Assembly (NCBI GenBank): GCA_040222275.1 | Contig: JAVKDJ010000030.1 | Span: 1 to 64,000 of the forward strand | Direction: 5' to 3' | DNA: 64,000 nucleotides | Source: CAXBNB01 sp040222275 | Lineage (GTDB): Bacteria > Bacteroidota > Bacteroidia > Cytophagales > Cyclobacteriaceae | Shown: piece after piece, positions 15,932-25,038 of the stretch | How positions within the stretch are numbered: position 1 is the stretch's first letter | How the letters are laid out: each line of letters opens with the position of its first letter | Notes under the pieces: model-generated | Databases searched by the model: none | What the model was told of the DNA's origin: nothing | What the model saw: the letters and a program-made list of their open reading frames with translations, nothing else | Made by a program: the position numbers and the translations under genes

Positions 15932-18184
15932 ATGAACAACATAATTTATTTGATCCCACTACTGGGGATTTTGGGACTGGTGGTGATGGCAGTCAAGTCG
16001 GCCTGGGTAAAAAAACAGGATGCTGGTGACCAAAAAATGCAAGAACTGGCCAATCACATACGTGAAGGTGCCCTTGCTTTTTTGAAGGCAGAATACAGGG
16101 TATTGACCATTTTTGTAATAGTAGCTGGTATTTTACTGGGTATTGTATCTTCACTGGTGGCTACTACTCATTGGTTTATTGTAGTGGCATTTGTAATAGG
16201 TGCATTTTTCTCAGCGCTTGCCGGCAATATCGGTATGAGGATAGCAACTGCAGCCAACGTAAGGACAACACAGGCCGCCCGTACAAGCCTTCCCAATGCC
16301 TTAAATGTTTCCTTTACGGCAGGTACAGTGATGGGGCTCGGAGTAGCAGGTTTGGCTGTATTTGGATTAAGTACGTTGTTCGCAGTACTATTCACGTGGT
16401 TTATGGGAGGCGGCTGGACTTCCACCCATGATATGACGATCGTTTTGGAGGCCCTGGCGGGCTTTTCATTGGGTGCTGAGTCTATTGCCCTTTTCGCCCG
16501 TGTAGGTGGAGGTATTTACACAAAGGCGGCAGACGTTGGGGCCGACCTGGTAGGAAAAGTAGAGGCTGGGATTCCCGAGGATGATCCAAGAAACCCTGCC
16601 ACAATAGCTGACAATGTTGGAGACAATGTGGGTGATGTAGCCGGTATGGGTGCCGACCTTTTTGGTTCTTATGTAGCCACGGTTTTGGCTTCTATGGTTT
16701 TGGGTAATTATGTGATCCGTGACATGGGCGGTTCCATAGACGATGCATTCAACGGAATAGGGCCAATTCTCCTGCCATTGGTAATAGCTGGAATGGGCAT
16801 CATCTTTTCCATTTTGGGAACCATGGTGATCAAGATAAAAGACAATAACGCAAAAGAGCAGGAGGTTCAGAACGCTTTGAACAAAGGCAACTGGGGCTCT
16901 ATTATACTTACAGGAGTAGCGTGTTACTTCATATTGACCTGGATGCTCCCGTCTTCTATGCAGATGAACTTTTTTGGTGAAGGCTTGAAGACTATAACCC
17001 CACTTCATGTTTACTTTTCAGTATTGATAGGACTTGCTGTTGGTGGATTGATTTCATATTTCACAGAATACTATACGGGACTGGGCAAAAAGCCTGTACT
17101 CAATATTATCAAGAATTCTTCAACCGGTGCAGCCACCAACATTATAGCAGGCTTGTCAACTGGTATGATCTCTACTTTTGCACCAGTTATGCTATTTGCA
17201 GGGGCTATTTGGGGTGCTTACCACTTTGCTGGTTTTTATGGCGTAGCAATAGCCGCTTCTGCTATGATGGCTACCACAGCTATGCAATTGGCCATTGATG
17301 CTTTTGGTCCAATAGCGGATAACGCTGGAGGTATTGCCGAAATGAGCGAACTCCCGGAAGAGGTAAGGGAAAGAACTGACATACTGGATTCCGTTGGAAA
17401 TACTACTGCAGCGATAGGTAAGGGATTTGCCATAGCATCAGCAGCACTAACCGCCCTGGCGTTGTTTGCCGCCTATGTTACATTCACAGGCATTGATGGT
17501 ATCAATATTTATAAAGCCGATGTATTGGCAGCACTTTTTATTGGGGGAATGATCCCGGTGGTTTTTTCTGCATTGGCGATGAGTTCTGTAGGAAAGGCAG
17601 CCATGGAGATGGTAAAGGAAGTGAGGAGGCAATTCAAGGAAATTCCTGGTATAATGGAAGGTACCGGCACTCCAGAATATGGAAAGTGTGTGGATATATC
17701 TACCAAAGCAGCCATCAAGGAAATGATGCTACCAGGTGCAATCACGATTGTAACCCCAATCATCATTGGTTTTGTAATGGGGCCGGAAGCCCTTGGTGCC
17801 TATATGGCAGGAGTAGCCGTGTCTGGTGTGGTGTGGGCGATTTTCCAAAACAATGCAGGAGGTGCCTGGGACAATGCCAAGAAATCTTTTGAGGCTGGGG
17901 TAATGATAGATGGTGAAATGACCTATAAAGGGTCTGAGGCCCACAAAGCGGCTGTTACAGGTGATACCGTAGGTGATCCTTTTAAAGACACTTCAGGGCC
18001 ATCTATGAATATACTGATCAAACTTACCTGTCTGGTGGGATTGGTGATAGCGCCTATTCTAGGGGAAATATATAACGGAACCTCTCATGATGCAAAAGCT
18101 GAAGTAGAATTGAAAGCGGAGAAAACTGCACAAATCATAAATGATCTGAAAGAGGAAATTAAAGAAGCTGAAGCTGCCAAATAG
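15932..18184 (+). CDS. hppA: Membrane-bound K+-dependent pyrophosphatase (ion pump)
   Basis: 750 residues, about 16 membrane helices. It hydrolyses pyrophosphate and pumps H+ and/or Na+ across the inner membrane. The substrate motif GGGIYTKAADVGADLVGKVE (around residue 190) and the downstream IPEDDPRNPATIADNVGDNV are intact, as is the C-terminal KKSFEAGVM and DTVGDPFKDTSGP. The sequence GNTTAAIGKG carries Ala and Gly where K+-independent enzymes carry Lys and Thr, so this is the K+-stimulated subfamily. Whether Na+ or H+ is moved cannot be decided by eye. A Glu/Ala/Lys-rich tail of about 30 residues ends the protein. Single-gene unit with its own leader and a strong terminator. Confidence 0.96.
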   Translation: MNNIIYLIPLLGILGLVVMAVKSAWVKKQDAGDQKMQELANHIREGALAFLKAEYRVLTIFVIVAGILLGIVSSLVATTHWFIVVAFVIGAFFSALAGNIGMRIATAANVRTTQAARTSLPNALNVSFTAGTVMGLGVAGLAVFGLSTLFAVLFTWFMGGGWTSTHDMTIVLEALAGFSLGAESIALFARVGGGIYTKAADVGADLVGKVEAGIPEDDPRNPATIADNVGDNVGDVAGMGADLFGSYVATVLASMVLGNYVIRDMGGSIDDAFNGIGPILLPLVIAGMGIIFSILGTMVIKIKDNNAKEQEVQNALNKGNWGSIILTGVACYFILTWMLPSSMQMNFFGEGLKTITPLHVYFSVLIGLAVGGLISYFTEYYTGLGKKPVLNIIKNSSTGAATNIIAGLSTGMISTFAPVMLFAGAIWGAYHFAGFYGVAIAASAMMATTAMQLAIDAFGPIADNAGGIAEMSELPEEVRERTDILDSVGNTTAAIGKGFAIASAALTALALFAAYVTFTGIDGINIYKADVLAALFIGGMIPVVFSALAMSSVGKAAMEMVKEVRRQFKEIPGIMEGTGTPEYGKCVDISTKAAIKEMMLPGAITIVTPIIIGFVMGPEALGAYMAGVAVSGVVWAIFQNNAGGAWDNAKKSFEAGVMIDGEMTYKGSEAHKAAVTGDTVGDPFKDTSGPSMNILIKLTCLVGLVIAPILGEIYNGTSHDAKAEVELKAEKTAQIINDLKEEIKEAEAAK

Positions 18185-18204
18185 AGCTTTAAAATAAGAT
18201 AAAG

Positions 18205-18242
18205 AAAAAGCCCTTTCGACACTGTCGAAAGGGCTTTTTTTT
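18205..18242 (+). terminator. Strong bidirectional terminator
   Basis: A perfect 11-base stem GCCCTTTCGAC (18210-18220) and GTCGAAAGGGC (18224-18234) with a 3-base loop, preceded by an A-rich stretch and followed by eight T. It serves hppA on the plus strand and the suf/bacilliredoxin operon on the minus strand. Confidence 0.92.
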
Positions 18243-18260
18243 GATTGAGTATTTTAGTTT

Positions 18261-18677
18261 TTAACAGAATTCGCCAAAAACGCCTACCAGGTGATCGCCA
18301 ATCATTTCGGCGCTACGTCCTTCAATGTGGTGCCTTTCTACAAAGTGTACCAATTCACCATCCTTGAATAGGGCGATGGAAGGGGAAGATGGAGGATATG
18401 GCAGGGTGTATTCCCTTGCCTTTTGTACTGCTTCTGAATCTACTCCTGCAAATACGGTGGTAAGGTTATCAGGCTTTTTTTCGCTATGCTGAACGGCCAT
18501 TTTCACTCCGGGACGTGCAGCACCAGCCGCGCATCCACATACTGAGTTGATGACCATCAAAGTAGTACCTTTATGGTCTTTCAAGTGGTTTTCCACTTCA
18601 CCGGCCGTTTTAAATTCTTTAAAACCTACAGAGGTCAGGTCTGCCCTCATAGGGGCCACTAATTCTTCAGGATACAT
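18261..18677 (-). CDS. brxA: Bacilliredoxin (BrxA/BrxB, YphP/YqiW family)
   Basis: 138 residues, normal length. The redox motif CGC (Cys47-Gly48-Cys49 in INSVCGCAAG) identifies the BrxA/BrxB family rather than a thioredoxin, and PGVKMAVQ and YPPSSPSIALFKDGEL are typical. In Firmicutes these proteins remove bacillithiol from mixed disulfides; in Bacteroidota they are presumed to do a similar disulfide exchange. It is the last gene of the suf cluster, 86 bases after the SufT-like gene, which suggests a link to thiol or oxidative stress and Fe-S repair. It ends at the terminator 18205-18242. Confidence 0.93.
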   Translation of the reverse strand: MYPEELVAPMRADLTSVGFKEFKTAGEVENHLKDHKGTTLMVINSVCGCAAGAARPGVKMAVQHSEKKPDNLTTVFAGVDSEAVQKAREYTLPYPPSSPSIALFKDGELVHFVERHHIEGRSAEMIGDHLVGVFGEFC

Positions 18678-18763
18678 ATTATTGTCTTTTAATTACTGTG
18701 TTTAAATTCAATTCAAAATGTCGTTAAAGCCCAATTTCAACAATTGGCGCTTAAAATGGTCTA

Positions 18764-19075
18764 TTACATGAAACCAAGTTCCAGCTTGGCGCTTTCTGAC
18801 ATCATTTCCGTAGCGTATGGAGGATCAAATGTCACTTCAACTTCCACATCATTTACGCCTTCTATTTCTTTTATATTTTGCTTGATCTCGTCTGGAATAG
18901 CCTCTGCCGATGGGCATGCCGGTGATGTCAGTGTCATCAATACATAGACATTGTTTACCGGATATACATTGATTTCGTAAATCAACCCCAGCTCATATAC
19001 GTCCACCGGGATTTCCGGGTCATATACCTTTTTAATAGCTGCTAAGACTTTGTCCCTTAAATTATCTCCTTCCAT
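18764..19075 (-). CDS. sufT: MIP18/DUF59-family Fe-S assembly protein (SufT-like)
   Basis: 103 residues forming one MIP18 (DUF59) domain. The signature DPEIPVDVYELGLIYEI and the reactive-cysteine segment TLTSPACPSAEAIP are both present. Members act late in Fe-S cluster assembly or transfer to target proteins. It follows sufE on the same strand with a 128-base gap and precedes the bacilliredoxin. This order is common in Bacteroidota suf clusters. Confidence 0.93.
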   Translation of the reverse strand: MEGDNLRDKVLAAIKKVYDPEIPVDVYELGLIYEINVYPVNNVYVLMTLTSPACPSAEAIPDEIKQNIKEIEGVNDVEVEVTFDPPYATEMMSESAKLELGFM

Positions 19076-19203
19076 GGTAGTTTATGTTTTAGAGGTTTGG
19101 CCTCACTGATTCTTGTACGTGGTTGGCTCAGAATTGATTGGTATTTTTGCCGTTAAATCCGCCTGTCTTCAAAAATTGTACCTTCGAGGGATACAACCAT
19201 AAA

Positions 19204-19638
19204 TCAGGGCTGGTCAATCTCCATTTTCATTTTCAAAGCCAACGCATAGTTTTTCATTTGCTTGATCATGGCTGCAAAACCATTCGACCTTTGCGTACCA
19301 ATAAACCTGCTCATCCCTATCTTTTCCTTAAAATAAAGGTCCACATTTATAATATCATCGGGTGTTTGTCCGGAAAGTACCCTTACCAGCAAACTCACGA
19401 GTCCTTTGGTAATGGCAGTGTTGCTGTCCGCCTGGAACAGCACTTTTCCTTCTGCCTCACTGGCTATCAGCCACACCTTGGATTGACACCCCTTCACGAT
19501 ATTTTTTTCATCCCTATCTGCTTCGGAAAGCTCAGGCAATTTTTCTCCCAACTCCATCAAATACCCTATGGTCATTTCCATGTCGCCATCGAGCAATGAA
19601 AATTCTTCTATAATTTCTTCCTGTATTTTATCTATCAT
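19204..19638 (-). CDS. sufE: Cysteine desulfuration protein SufE
   Basis: 144 residues, normal for SufE. Cys51 in VKGCQSKVW is the persulfide-accepting residue and sits at the same number as in E. coli SufE. It takes sulfur from SufS and passes it to the SufBCD scaffold. The C-terminal part is typical (GLVSLLVRVLSGQTPDDI, RSNGFAAMIKQM). It lies 65 bases downstream of sufS on the same strand. Confidence 0.96.
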   Translation of the reverse strand: MIDKIQEEIIEEFSLLDGDMEMTIGYLMELGEKLPELSEADRDEKNIVKGCQSKVWLIASEAEGKVLFQADSNTAITKGLVSLLVRVLSGQTPDDIINVDLYFKEKIGMSRFIGTQRSNGFAAMIKQMKNYALALKMKMEIDQP

Positions 19639-19703
19639 AGACTTTTTTGAATGTCAAGCCCATATTTGATATTTATGGACTTCCTCACTTTTATTGGCTC
19701 AGG

Positions 19704-20939
19704 TTAGTTTTTCTTAAACATCCCAACAATAGACTTCAACGAATCTACAAAATAATCGATTTCATCCTTGGTATTGTAAACAGAAAATGAAGCCCGTACG
19801 GTTCCTTCAATCTGGAAAAAGTCCATGAGGGGTTGGGTGCAATGGTGCCCGGTCCTCACGGCAATACCCCTGGCGTCCAGCAGTTGTCCCAGGTCGAAAG
19901 AATGTACGCCATCAATCAAAAATGAAATAACACCCGCCTTTTTATCGGCTGTGCCCATTGGTATAAAGCCCTCTACCTTGTTGAGCAAGCCAGTGGCATA
20001 TTTCAGCAGGTCATCCTCATGTGCTGAAATGGTGTCCTTACCTATTCTATCTACAAAATCCAAAGCCTCTTTGAATGCAATCACTTCACCTATATTGGGA
20101 GTGCCGGCTTCAAATTTATAAGGAATGTCGTTGAAAGTGGTACCTGAAAAGTGAACTTCCTTGATCATCTCGCCACCGCTCTGGTACGGGGGCATCATTT
20201 CCAGTACTTCCCTTTTGCCATAAAGCACGCCGGTACCAGTAGGGCCATATACTTTGTGCGCAGAGAAAGCGTAGAAATCGCAATCCAATGCCTGTACGTC
20301 TATGGGAACGTGAGGGGCAGCCTGGGCCCCATCTATCAATACTTTGGCCCCAAATTTACGGGCTTCCCTGATGATGTCACTGACAGGGTTAATCGTACCC
20401 AGTGAATTGGATATATGGTTAACACTCACCAATTTGGTCTTATCGCTCAAGAGGTTGAGGTATTCTTCGAAAATAATTTCCCCCTTGTTGTTGATAGGAA
20501 TTACTTTCAGTTCACAGCCCTTTTCCTGACACAACAATTGCCAGGGTACGATGTTAGAATGGTGCTCCAGGCCTGAAATGATTATTTCATCGCCTGCCTG
20601 GATAAAATTCCTTCCAAATGAAGCCGCCACCAGGTTGATGCCTTCTGTGGTGCCTTTGGTGAAGATTATTTCTTCCACCTCCGGTGCATTGATAAATTGC
20701 GCAACTTTCTTCCGGGTCAATTCATAAGCGGTGGTTGCCCGTTCGGCAAGTGTATGGATACCACGATGGATGTTGGAATTGTTGAGATTATAATACTCAT
20801 TCAGGGCATCAATCACACACTTTGGCTTCTGCGAGGTGGCCGCATTGTCAAAATACACCAATGGCTTACCGTTGACCTGCTGATGCAGGATTGGAAATTC
20901 CTTTCTTATTTCCCTGACGTCAAAAGCTGTTTCTACCAT
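19704..20939 (-). CDS. sufS: Cysteine desulfurase SufS
   Basis: 411 residues, fold-type I PLP enzyme that converts cysteine to alanine and hands the sulfur to SufE. Lys229 in FSAHKVYGPTGTG binds PLP; SGLEHHSNIVPW and LIDGAQAAPH contact the cofactor. The catalytic Cys367 is in RTGHHCTQPLM, the type II (SufS/CsdA) arrangement rather than the IscS loop. It is the fourth gene of sufBCDSE, 76 bases after sufD. Confidence 0.97.
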   Translation of the reverse strand: MVETAFDVREIRKEFPILHQQVNGKPLVYFDNAATSQKPKCVIDALNEYYNLNNSNIHRGIHTLAERATTAYELTRKKVAQFINAPEVEEIIFTKGTTEGINLVAASFGRNFIQAGDEIIISGLEHHSNIVPWQLLCQEKGCELKVIPINNKGEIIFEEYLNLLSDKTKLVSVNHISNSLGTINPVSDIIREARKFGAKVLIDGAQAAPHVPIDVQALDCDFYAFSAHKVYGPTGTGVLYGKREVLEMMPPYQSGGEMIKEVHFSGTTFNDIPYKFEAGTPNIGEVIAFKEALDFVDRIGKDTISAHEDDLLKYATGLLNKVEGFIPMGTADKKAGVISFLIDGVHSFDLGQLLDARGIAVRTGHHCTQPLMDFFQIEGTVRASFSVYNTKDEIDYFVDSLKSIVGMFKKN

Positions 20940-21015
20940 TGTCTTCTAATTGTACGTGTGCGGACTTCCACATGGATAGATTTCATCTGTCAGGATGTCC
21001 GGTATTCCTTTTAAC

Positions 21016-22344
21016 CTACAAACTGAGTCTTTTACTTATTTCTTTTTCGACATACTCTTTCAATCCTTCATAATGGATTTTGTCGATCACTTCCCTGGCA
21101 AACGCCCTTAATATCATCGCCCTTGCATGTCCTTCCTCTATACCCCTGGTACGCAGGTAAAATATCGCTTCTTCATCGAGCTGTCCGGTGGTACAACCAT
21201 GCGAGCATTTTACATCATCTGCCCAAATTTCCAGTTGTGGTTTGGTGTTGATGGTGGCTTTGTCAGAAAGCAATACGTTGTTGTTGGATTGGAACGCATT
21301 GGTTTTCTGAGCTTCCTTTCTCACATATATTTTGCCATTAAAAACACCTTTGGAATTTTCATCCATGATGCCTTTGTAGAGCTCGTTGCTGTATGAATTG
21401 GGCTGAATATGGTCCACCTCTGTCTGATTGTCCACGTGGGTCTTGCCCTTGGTGAGGTATAGCCCGTACATATTGGCTTCACTCCCCTCTCCATCTATGT
21501 CAATGTTGAGGTTGTTGCGCACTACAGCGCCGTTGAGTGTAACAGTGATTGCCGAAAAACGACTGTTGCTGGGTTGATATACTTTGGTTTCACCCACTGC
21601 ATAAGAGATGTCTGAATCGTCCTGGATTTTGTAAAGCGATCCCGCTGCATTTTCTTCAAGGATAATTTCATCCACCTGATTTTTCAAGGTTTTATGGTTG
21701 CCAAGGGATTTGGTGAAGTGGATGAAATCTGCTTTCGAGTTTTGCCCAATCAGGTAAAGGTTTCTGGGGAAACTGACGTTTTCCCCCTCATTGGCATCTG
21801 CCACAAAATAGGTGACAACAGGCAATTTGAGTTCGGTGTTTTTTGGGATTTCAATGAACACCCCATCGTTGGTAAAGGCTGTATTCAATGCTGTAAATGC
21901 ATCCCTGGTGGATTTGGCATGTTTCCCAAAAAGTGACTCCAGTTTGCCCGGTTCATTGGCCGATACTTCCGCAAAAGTCGAAATTTTCAAATCCTTTTCA
22001 TCAGAAGTTATTTCTGACAGCCCCGGATCATACACTCCATTGACGAATACCAGATGGTTGGCCTCCATGTCGGGAACAAACAAGTTTTTGATTTTTTCTA
22101 TCGACAAATCCGTTTTTTTGGATTTAAATGAAAAGTCAAAATTTTGGGCAATCTCCTTAGAGATATTGGTGTATTTGTAGGCCTCAGCTTTCTGTGCAGG
22201 GAAGCCATTGGTTTTTAGAAAATCCAGCGCTTCACTTCTTGCAGTGCCTAACTCACTTATAGCACTACCGTTCAATGATGCCGCAAATTTTTCTGCTTTT
22301 GGGACCAATTCCTGGTCCAGTATATTTTTGAATTTAGAATCCAT
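21016..22344 (-). CDS. sufD: Fe-S assembly scaffold protein SufD
   Basis: 442 residues. SufD pairs with SufB and SufC in the SufBC2D scaffold. Family hallmarks are VDHIQPNSYSNELYKGIMDE, AFQSNNNVLLSDKA and DDVKCSHGCTTGQLDEEAIF in the C-terminal beta-helix, with the helical end AREVIDKIHYEGLKEYVE. The N-terminal region (EALDFLKTNGFPAQKAEAYK) is also typical. It begins 28 bases after sufC. Confidence 0.96.
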   Translation of the reverse strand: MDSKFKNILDQELVPKAEKFAASLNGSAISELGTARSEALDFLKTNGFPAQKAEAYKYTNISKEIAQNFDFSFKSKKTDLSIEKIKNLFVPDMEANHLVFVNGVYDPGLSEITSDEKDLKISTFAEVSANEPGKLESLFGKHAKSTRDAFTALNTAFTNDGVFIEIPKNTELKLPVVTYFVADANEGENVSFPRNLYLIGQNSKADFIHFTKSLGNHKTLKNQVDEIILEENAAGSLYKIQDDSDISYAVGETKVYQPSNSRFSAITVTLNGAVVRNNLNIDIDGEGSEANMYGLYLTKGKTHVDNQTEVDHIQPNSYSNELYKGIMDENSKGVFNGKIYVRKEAQKTNAFQSNNNVLLSDKATINTKPQLEIWADDVKCSHGCTTGQLDEEAIFYLRTRGIEEGHARAMILRAFAREVIDKIHYEGLKEYVEKEISKRLSL

Positions 22345-22372
22345 TCAATAAAAATGTAATTAAGAAATTTGC

Positions 22373-23140
22373 TTAAGCTGTCTCCAGATTGGCTTCTGCC
22401 TTTATCCAGTCGTACCCTTTCTCCTCCAGCTCGAGTGCAAGCTCTTTAGTGCCTGATTTCACGATCCTTCCATTGTATAATACATGCACAAAATCGGGTA
22501 CTATGTGATCCAGCAACCTTTGGTAGTGAGTTACCACAATGGTGGCATTGTCAGCAGATTTCAATGTATTAACTCCGTTGGCAACAATCCTCAGGGCATC
22601 TATATCCAGGCCGGAATCCGTTTCATCCAGTATGGACAGTTTAGGCTCCAACATGGCCATTTGGAATATTTCATTTCTTTTCTTTTCGCCACCGGAAAAA
22701 CCTTCATTGAGCGATCTGCTAAGTAATGACTGGTCGATTTCCACCAATTTCATTTTTTCCTTCATTTTTTTCAGAAAGCCCACAGCGTCTAGTTTTTCCA
22801 AACCACGGTGTTCCCTGATCTGGTTGAGGGCTGTTTTCATAAAGTTGGTAGTGGTAACGCCTGGTATTTCAACCGGATATTGAAAAGCCAAAAAGATCCC
22901 GATACGAGCCCTTTCTTCTGCAGACAATTCCAACAGGTCGCTTCCCATGAAATCAACTTCACCACTTGTCACATCATAATCTTCACGGCCAGCCAAAACA
23001 GAAGCCAGCGTACTTTTGCCAGATCCGTTGGGCCCCATGATCGCATGGACTTCACCCGCTTTTACTTCCAGATTTATACCCCTCAGTATTTCTTTATCCT
23101 CTATACTGGCTTTTAAGTCTTTAATTTTAAGCATGTTCAA
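22373..23140 (-). CDS. sufC: Fe-S assembly ATPase SufC
   Basis: 255 residues, ABC-type ATPase. The Walker A (GPNGSGKST), signature (NEGFSGGEKKRNEI), Walker B and D-loop (LSILDETDSGLDIDAL) and switch His (VVTHYQR) are all present. SufC drives conformational change of the SufB-SufD scaffold during cluster building. Two in-frame ATG codons, at residues 1 and 3, are both possible starts. It is 85 bases downstream of sufB. Confidence 0.97.
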   Translation of the reverse strand: MNMLKIKDLKASIEDKEILRGINLEVKAGEVHAIMGPNGSGKSTLASVLAGREDYDVTSGEVDFMGSDLLELSAEERARIGIFLAFQYPVEIPGVTTTNFMKTALNQIREHRGLEKLDAVGFLKKMKEKMKLVEIDQSLLSRSLNEGFSGGEKKRNEIFQMAMLEPKLSILDETDSGLDIDALRIVANGVNTLKSADNATIVVTHYQRLLDHIVPDFVHVLYNGRIVKSGTKELALELEEKGYDWIKAEANLETA

Positions 23141-23225
23141 TATTTAATAGTTGGAGAACGCATCACCGTTGCTCCTTTTTCTTATGATCTTTTTTATTTA
23201 CTTAATAAGTGCTAACTGGAATGGC

Positions 23226-24671
23226 TTATCCTACGCTTCCTTCCAAAGTAAGTGCCAGGAGTTTCTGTGCTTCCACTGCAAATTCCATAGGCAATTGGTT
23301 TAGGACTTCTTTCGCATAGCCATTCACGATCAAGGCAACAGCACTTTCCTCATCGATACCCCGCTGCATACAATAAAATATCTGGTCTTCACCGATTTTG
23401 GAGGTTGTAGCTTCATGCTCTACATGAGCCGACTTATTTTCGATATCTATATATGGGAATGTATGTGCCCCACAATTGTTTCCCATGAGCAGCGAGTCGC
23501 ACTGGGAATGGTTTCGCGCATTTTCCGCACGTTTCATCACCTGCACCTGGCCTCTGTAGCTATTTTGTGATTTGCCAGCAGAAATACCTTTTGATACGAT
23601 CCTCGACTTGGTGTTTTTTCCAATATGGATCATTTTGGTGCCGGTATCGGCCTGCTGCATATTGTTGGTGACGGCTACCGAGTAAAACTCACCCGTAGAA
23701 TGGTCGCCTTTCAATATACATGATGGGTATTTCCAGGTAACAGCCGAGCCAGTTTCCACTTGTGTCCATGAAATCTTTGAATGGTCGCCGAAGCATATTC
23801 CCCTTTTGGTCACAAAGTTGTAAATCCCTCCTTTGCCATTTTTATCACCAGGGTACCAGTTTTGTACGGTTGAATATTTCACCTCAGCATCCTTGGCTGC
23901 ATATATTTCCACTACTGCGGCATGCAATTGGTTTTCATCACGTTGTGGGGCTGTACAGCCTTCCAGATAGCTCACATACGAGCCTTCTTCTGCCACGATC
24001 AGTGTCCTTTCAAACTGCCCGGTATTGGCGGCATTGATCCTGAAGTAGGTGGACAATTCCATAGGGCATCTCACACCTTTTGGAATGTAGCAAAACGATC
24101 CATCAGAAAAAACCGCGGAGTTAAGTGCTGCAAAGTAATTATCGTTCACTGGTACTACAGACCCAACATATTTTTTGACCAGTTCAGGGTGTTCCTTTAC
24201 GGCCTCACTGAACGAGCAGAAAATAATTCCCAACTCGCCAAGTGTTTCTTTGAATGTGGTCGCTACCGACACAGAATCTATGACGGCATCCACAGCCACT
24301 CCTGTTAGCCTTTTTTGCTCCTGAAGTGATATACCCAGTTTTTCGAAAGTTTCGATCAGTTCAGGGTCTATGTCATCCAGGCTTTCTGGTCCCTTTTTTT
24401 GTTTCGGAGCAGAGTAGTACTTAATGCCCTGGTAGTCAATTGGAGGGTATTTGACATTGGGCCATTTGGGTTCAGCCATACCTTTCCATGTTTGAAAAGC
24501 CTTGAGCCGCCACTCCAGTAGCCACTCCGGTTCATTCTTTTTCATGGAAATAAACCGAACAATGTCCTCATTCAGGCCAAATGGTGCTTCGTCAGCTTCA
24601 AAATCTACCGACCAACCATGTTCATATTCCTTGTTGGTTAACTCCTCTAATATCTGTTCGTCACTACTCAT
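23226..24671 (-). CDS. sufB: Fe-S assembly scaffold protein SufB
   Basis: 481 residues, the core scaffold on which new clusters form. Conserved segments include FCYIPKGVRCPMELSTYFRI, EGSYVSYLEGCTAP, HSQCDSLLMGNNCGAHTFPY and HEATTSKIGEDQIFYCMQRG. It is the first gene of the operon (sufB-C-D-S-E, SufT-like, bacilliredoxin), with a good -7 box about 40 bases upstream. No sufA or regulator sufR/iscR is in the window. Confidence 0.97.
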   Translation of the reverse strand: MSSDEQILEELTNKEYEHGWSVDFEADEAPFGLNEDIVRFISMKKNEPEWLLEWRLKAFQTWKGMAEPKWPNVKYPPIDYQGIKYYSAPKQKKGPESLDDIDPELIETFEKLGISLQEQKRLTGVAVDAVIDSVSVATTFKETLGELGIIFCSFSEAVKEHPELVKKYVGSVVPVNDNYFAALNSAVFSDGSFCYIPKGVRCPMELSTYFRINAANTGQFERTLIVAEEGSYVSYLEGCTAPQRDENQLHAAVVEIYAAKDAEVKYSTVQNWYPGDKNGKGGIYNFVTKRGICFGDHSKISWTQVETGSAVTWKYPSCILKGDHSTGEFYSVAVTNNMQQADTGTKMIHIGKNTKSRIVSKGISAGKSQNSYRGQVQVMKRAENARNHSQCDSLLMGNNCGAHTFPYIDIENKSAHVEHEATTSKIGEDQIFYCMQRGIDEESAVALIVNGYAKEVLNQLPMEFAVEAQKLLALTLEGSVG

Positions 24672-24709
24672 TATGTGAATCCGTAATTTAGACTAATTAT
24701 AAATAGGCT

Positions 24710-24717
24710 CAAAGATA
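24710..24717 (-). promoter_or_regulatory. suf operon -7 box
   Basis: On the minus strand this reads TATCTTTG, an exact TAnnTTTG match, placing the start of transcription near 24706 and giving a leader of about 35 bases before the sufB ATG. The sequence 19-20 bases further upstream (TCTTTA) is only a fair -33 element. Confidence 0.6.
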
Positions 24718-24740
24718 CAACGAATGCAACATTATAAAGA

Positions 24741-25038
24741 TTCATCGTATAGTTTTTTTCGATGTAGCCATAGGAAGCCTAGATTTTCGTAGGCTTTCAG
24801 AGGTATTATCAACATCCAAAACCAACAATAAAAAGAGGTAATTGACCTCCTATCCATAGATAGCCCTGAGTGTGGCTAACGATAAAAAAAACTAAAGAAA
24901 TATAATTTTTTTCGTGGGATTAAACCTTTTGAACCCTTCCACATCTAAGTGCCGAATTTCTAATGAAAAGGACTTATTATAGAGGTTGTTTGATTGATGT
25001 GCAAAGGGCTGTCATAGAGGAGGCAGTCCTTTCACTTA
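24741..25038. other. Intergenic stretch upstream of the suf operon
   Basis: A/T-rich DNA between the suf promoter and the stop of the DUF4159 gene. I see no gene. A complementary pair AAAGGACT/AGTCCTTT flanks about 55 bases near 24970-25035 and might fold after the DUF4159 gene, but there is no clear terminator. Confidence 0.35.

Noticed and set aside
16466..17008. 180-codon antisense frame within hppA
   Set aside because: Shadow of a strongly conserved gene on the other strand.
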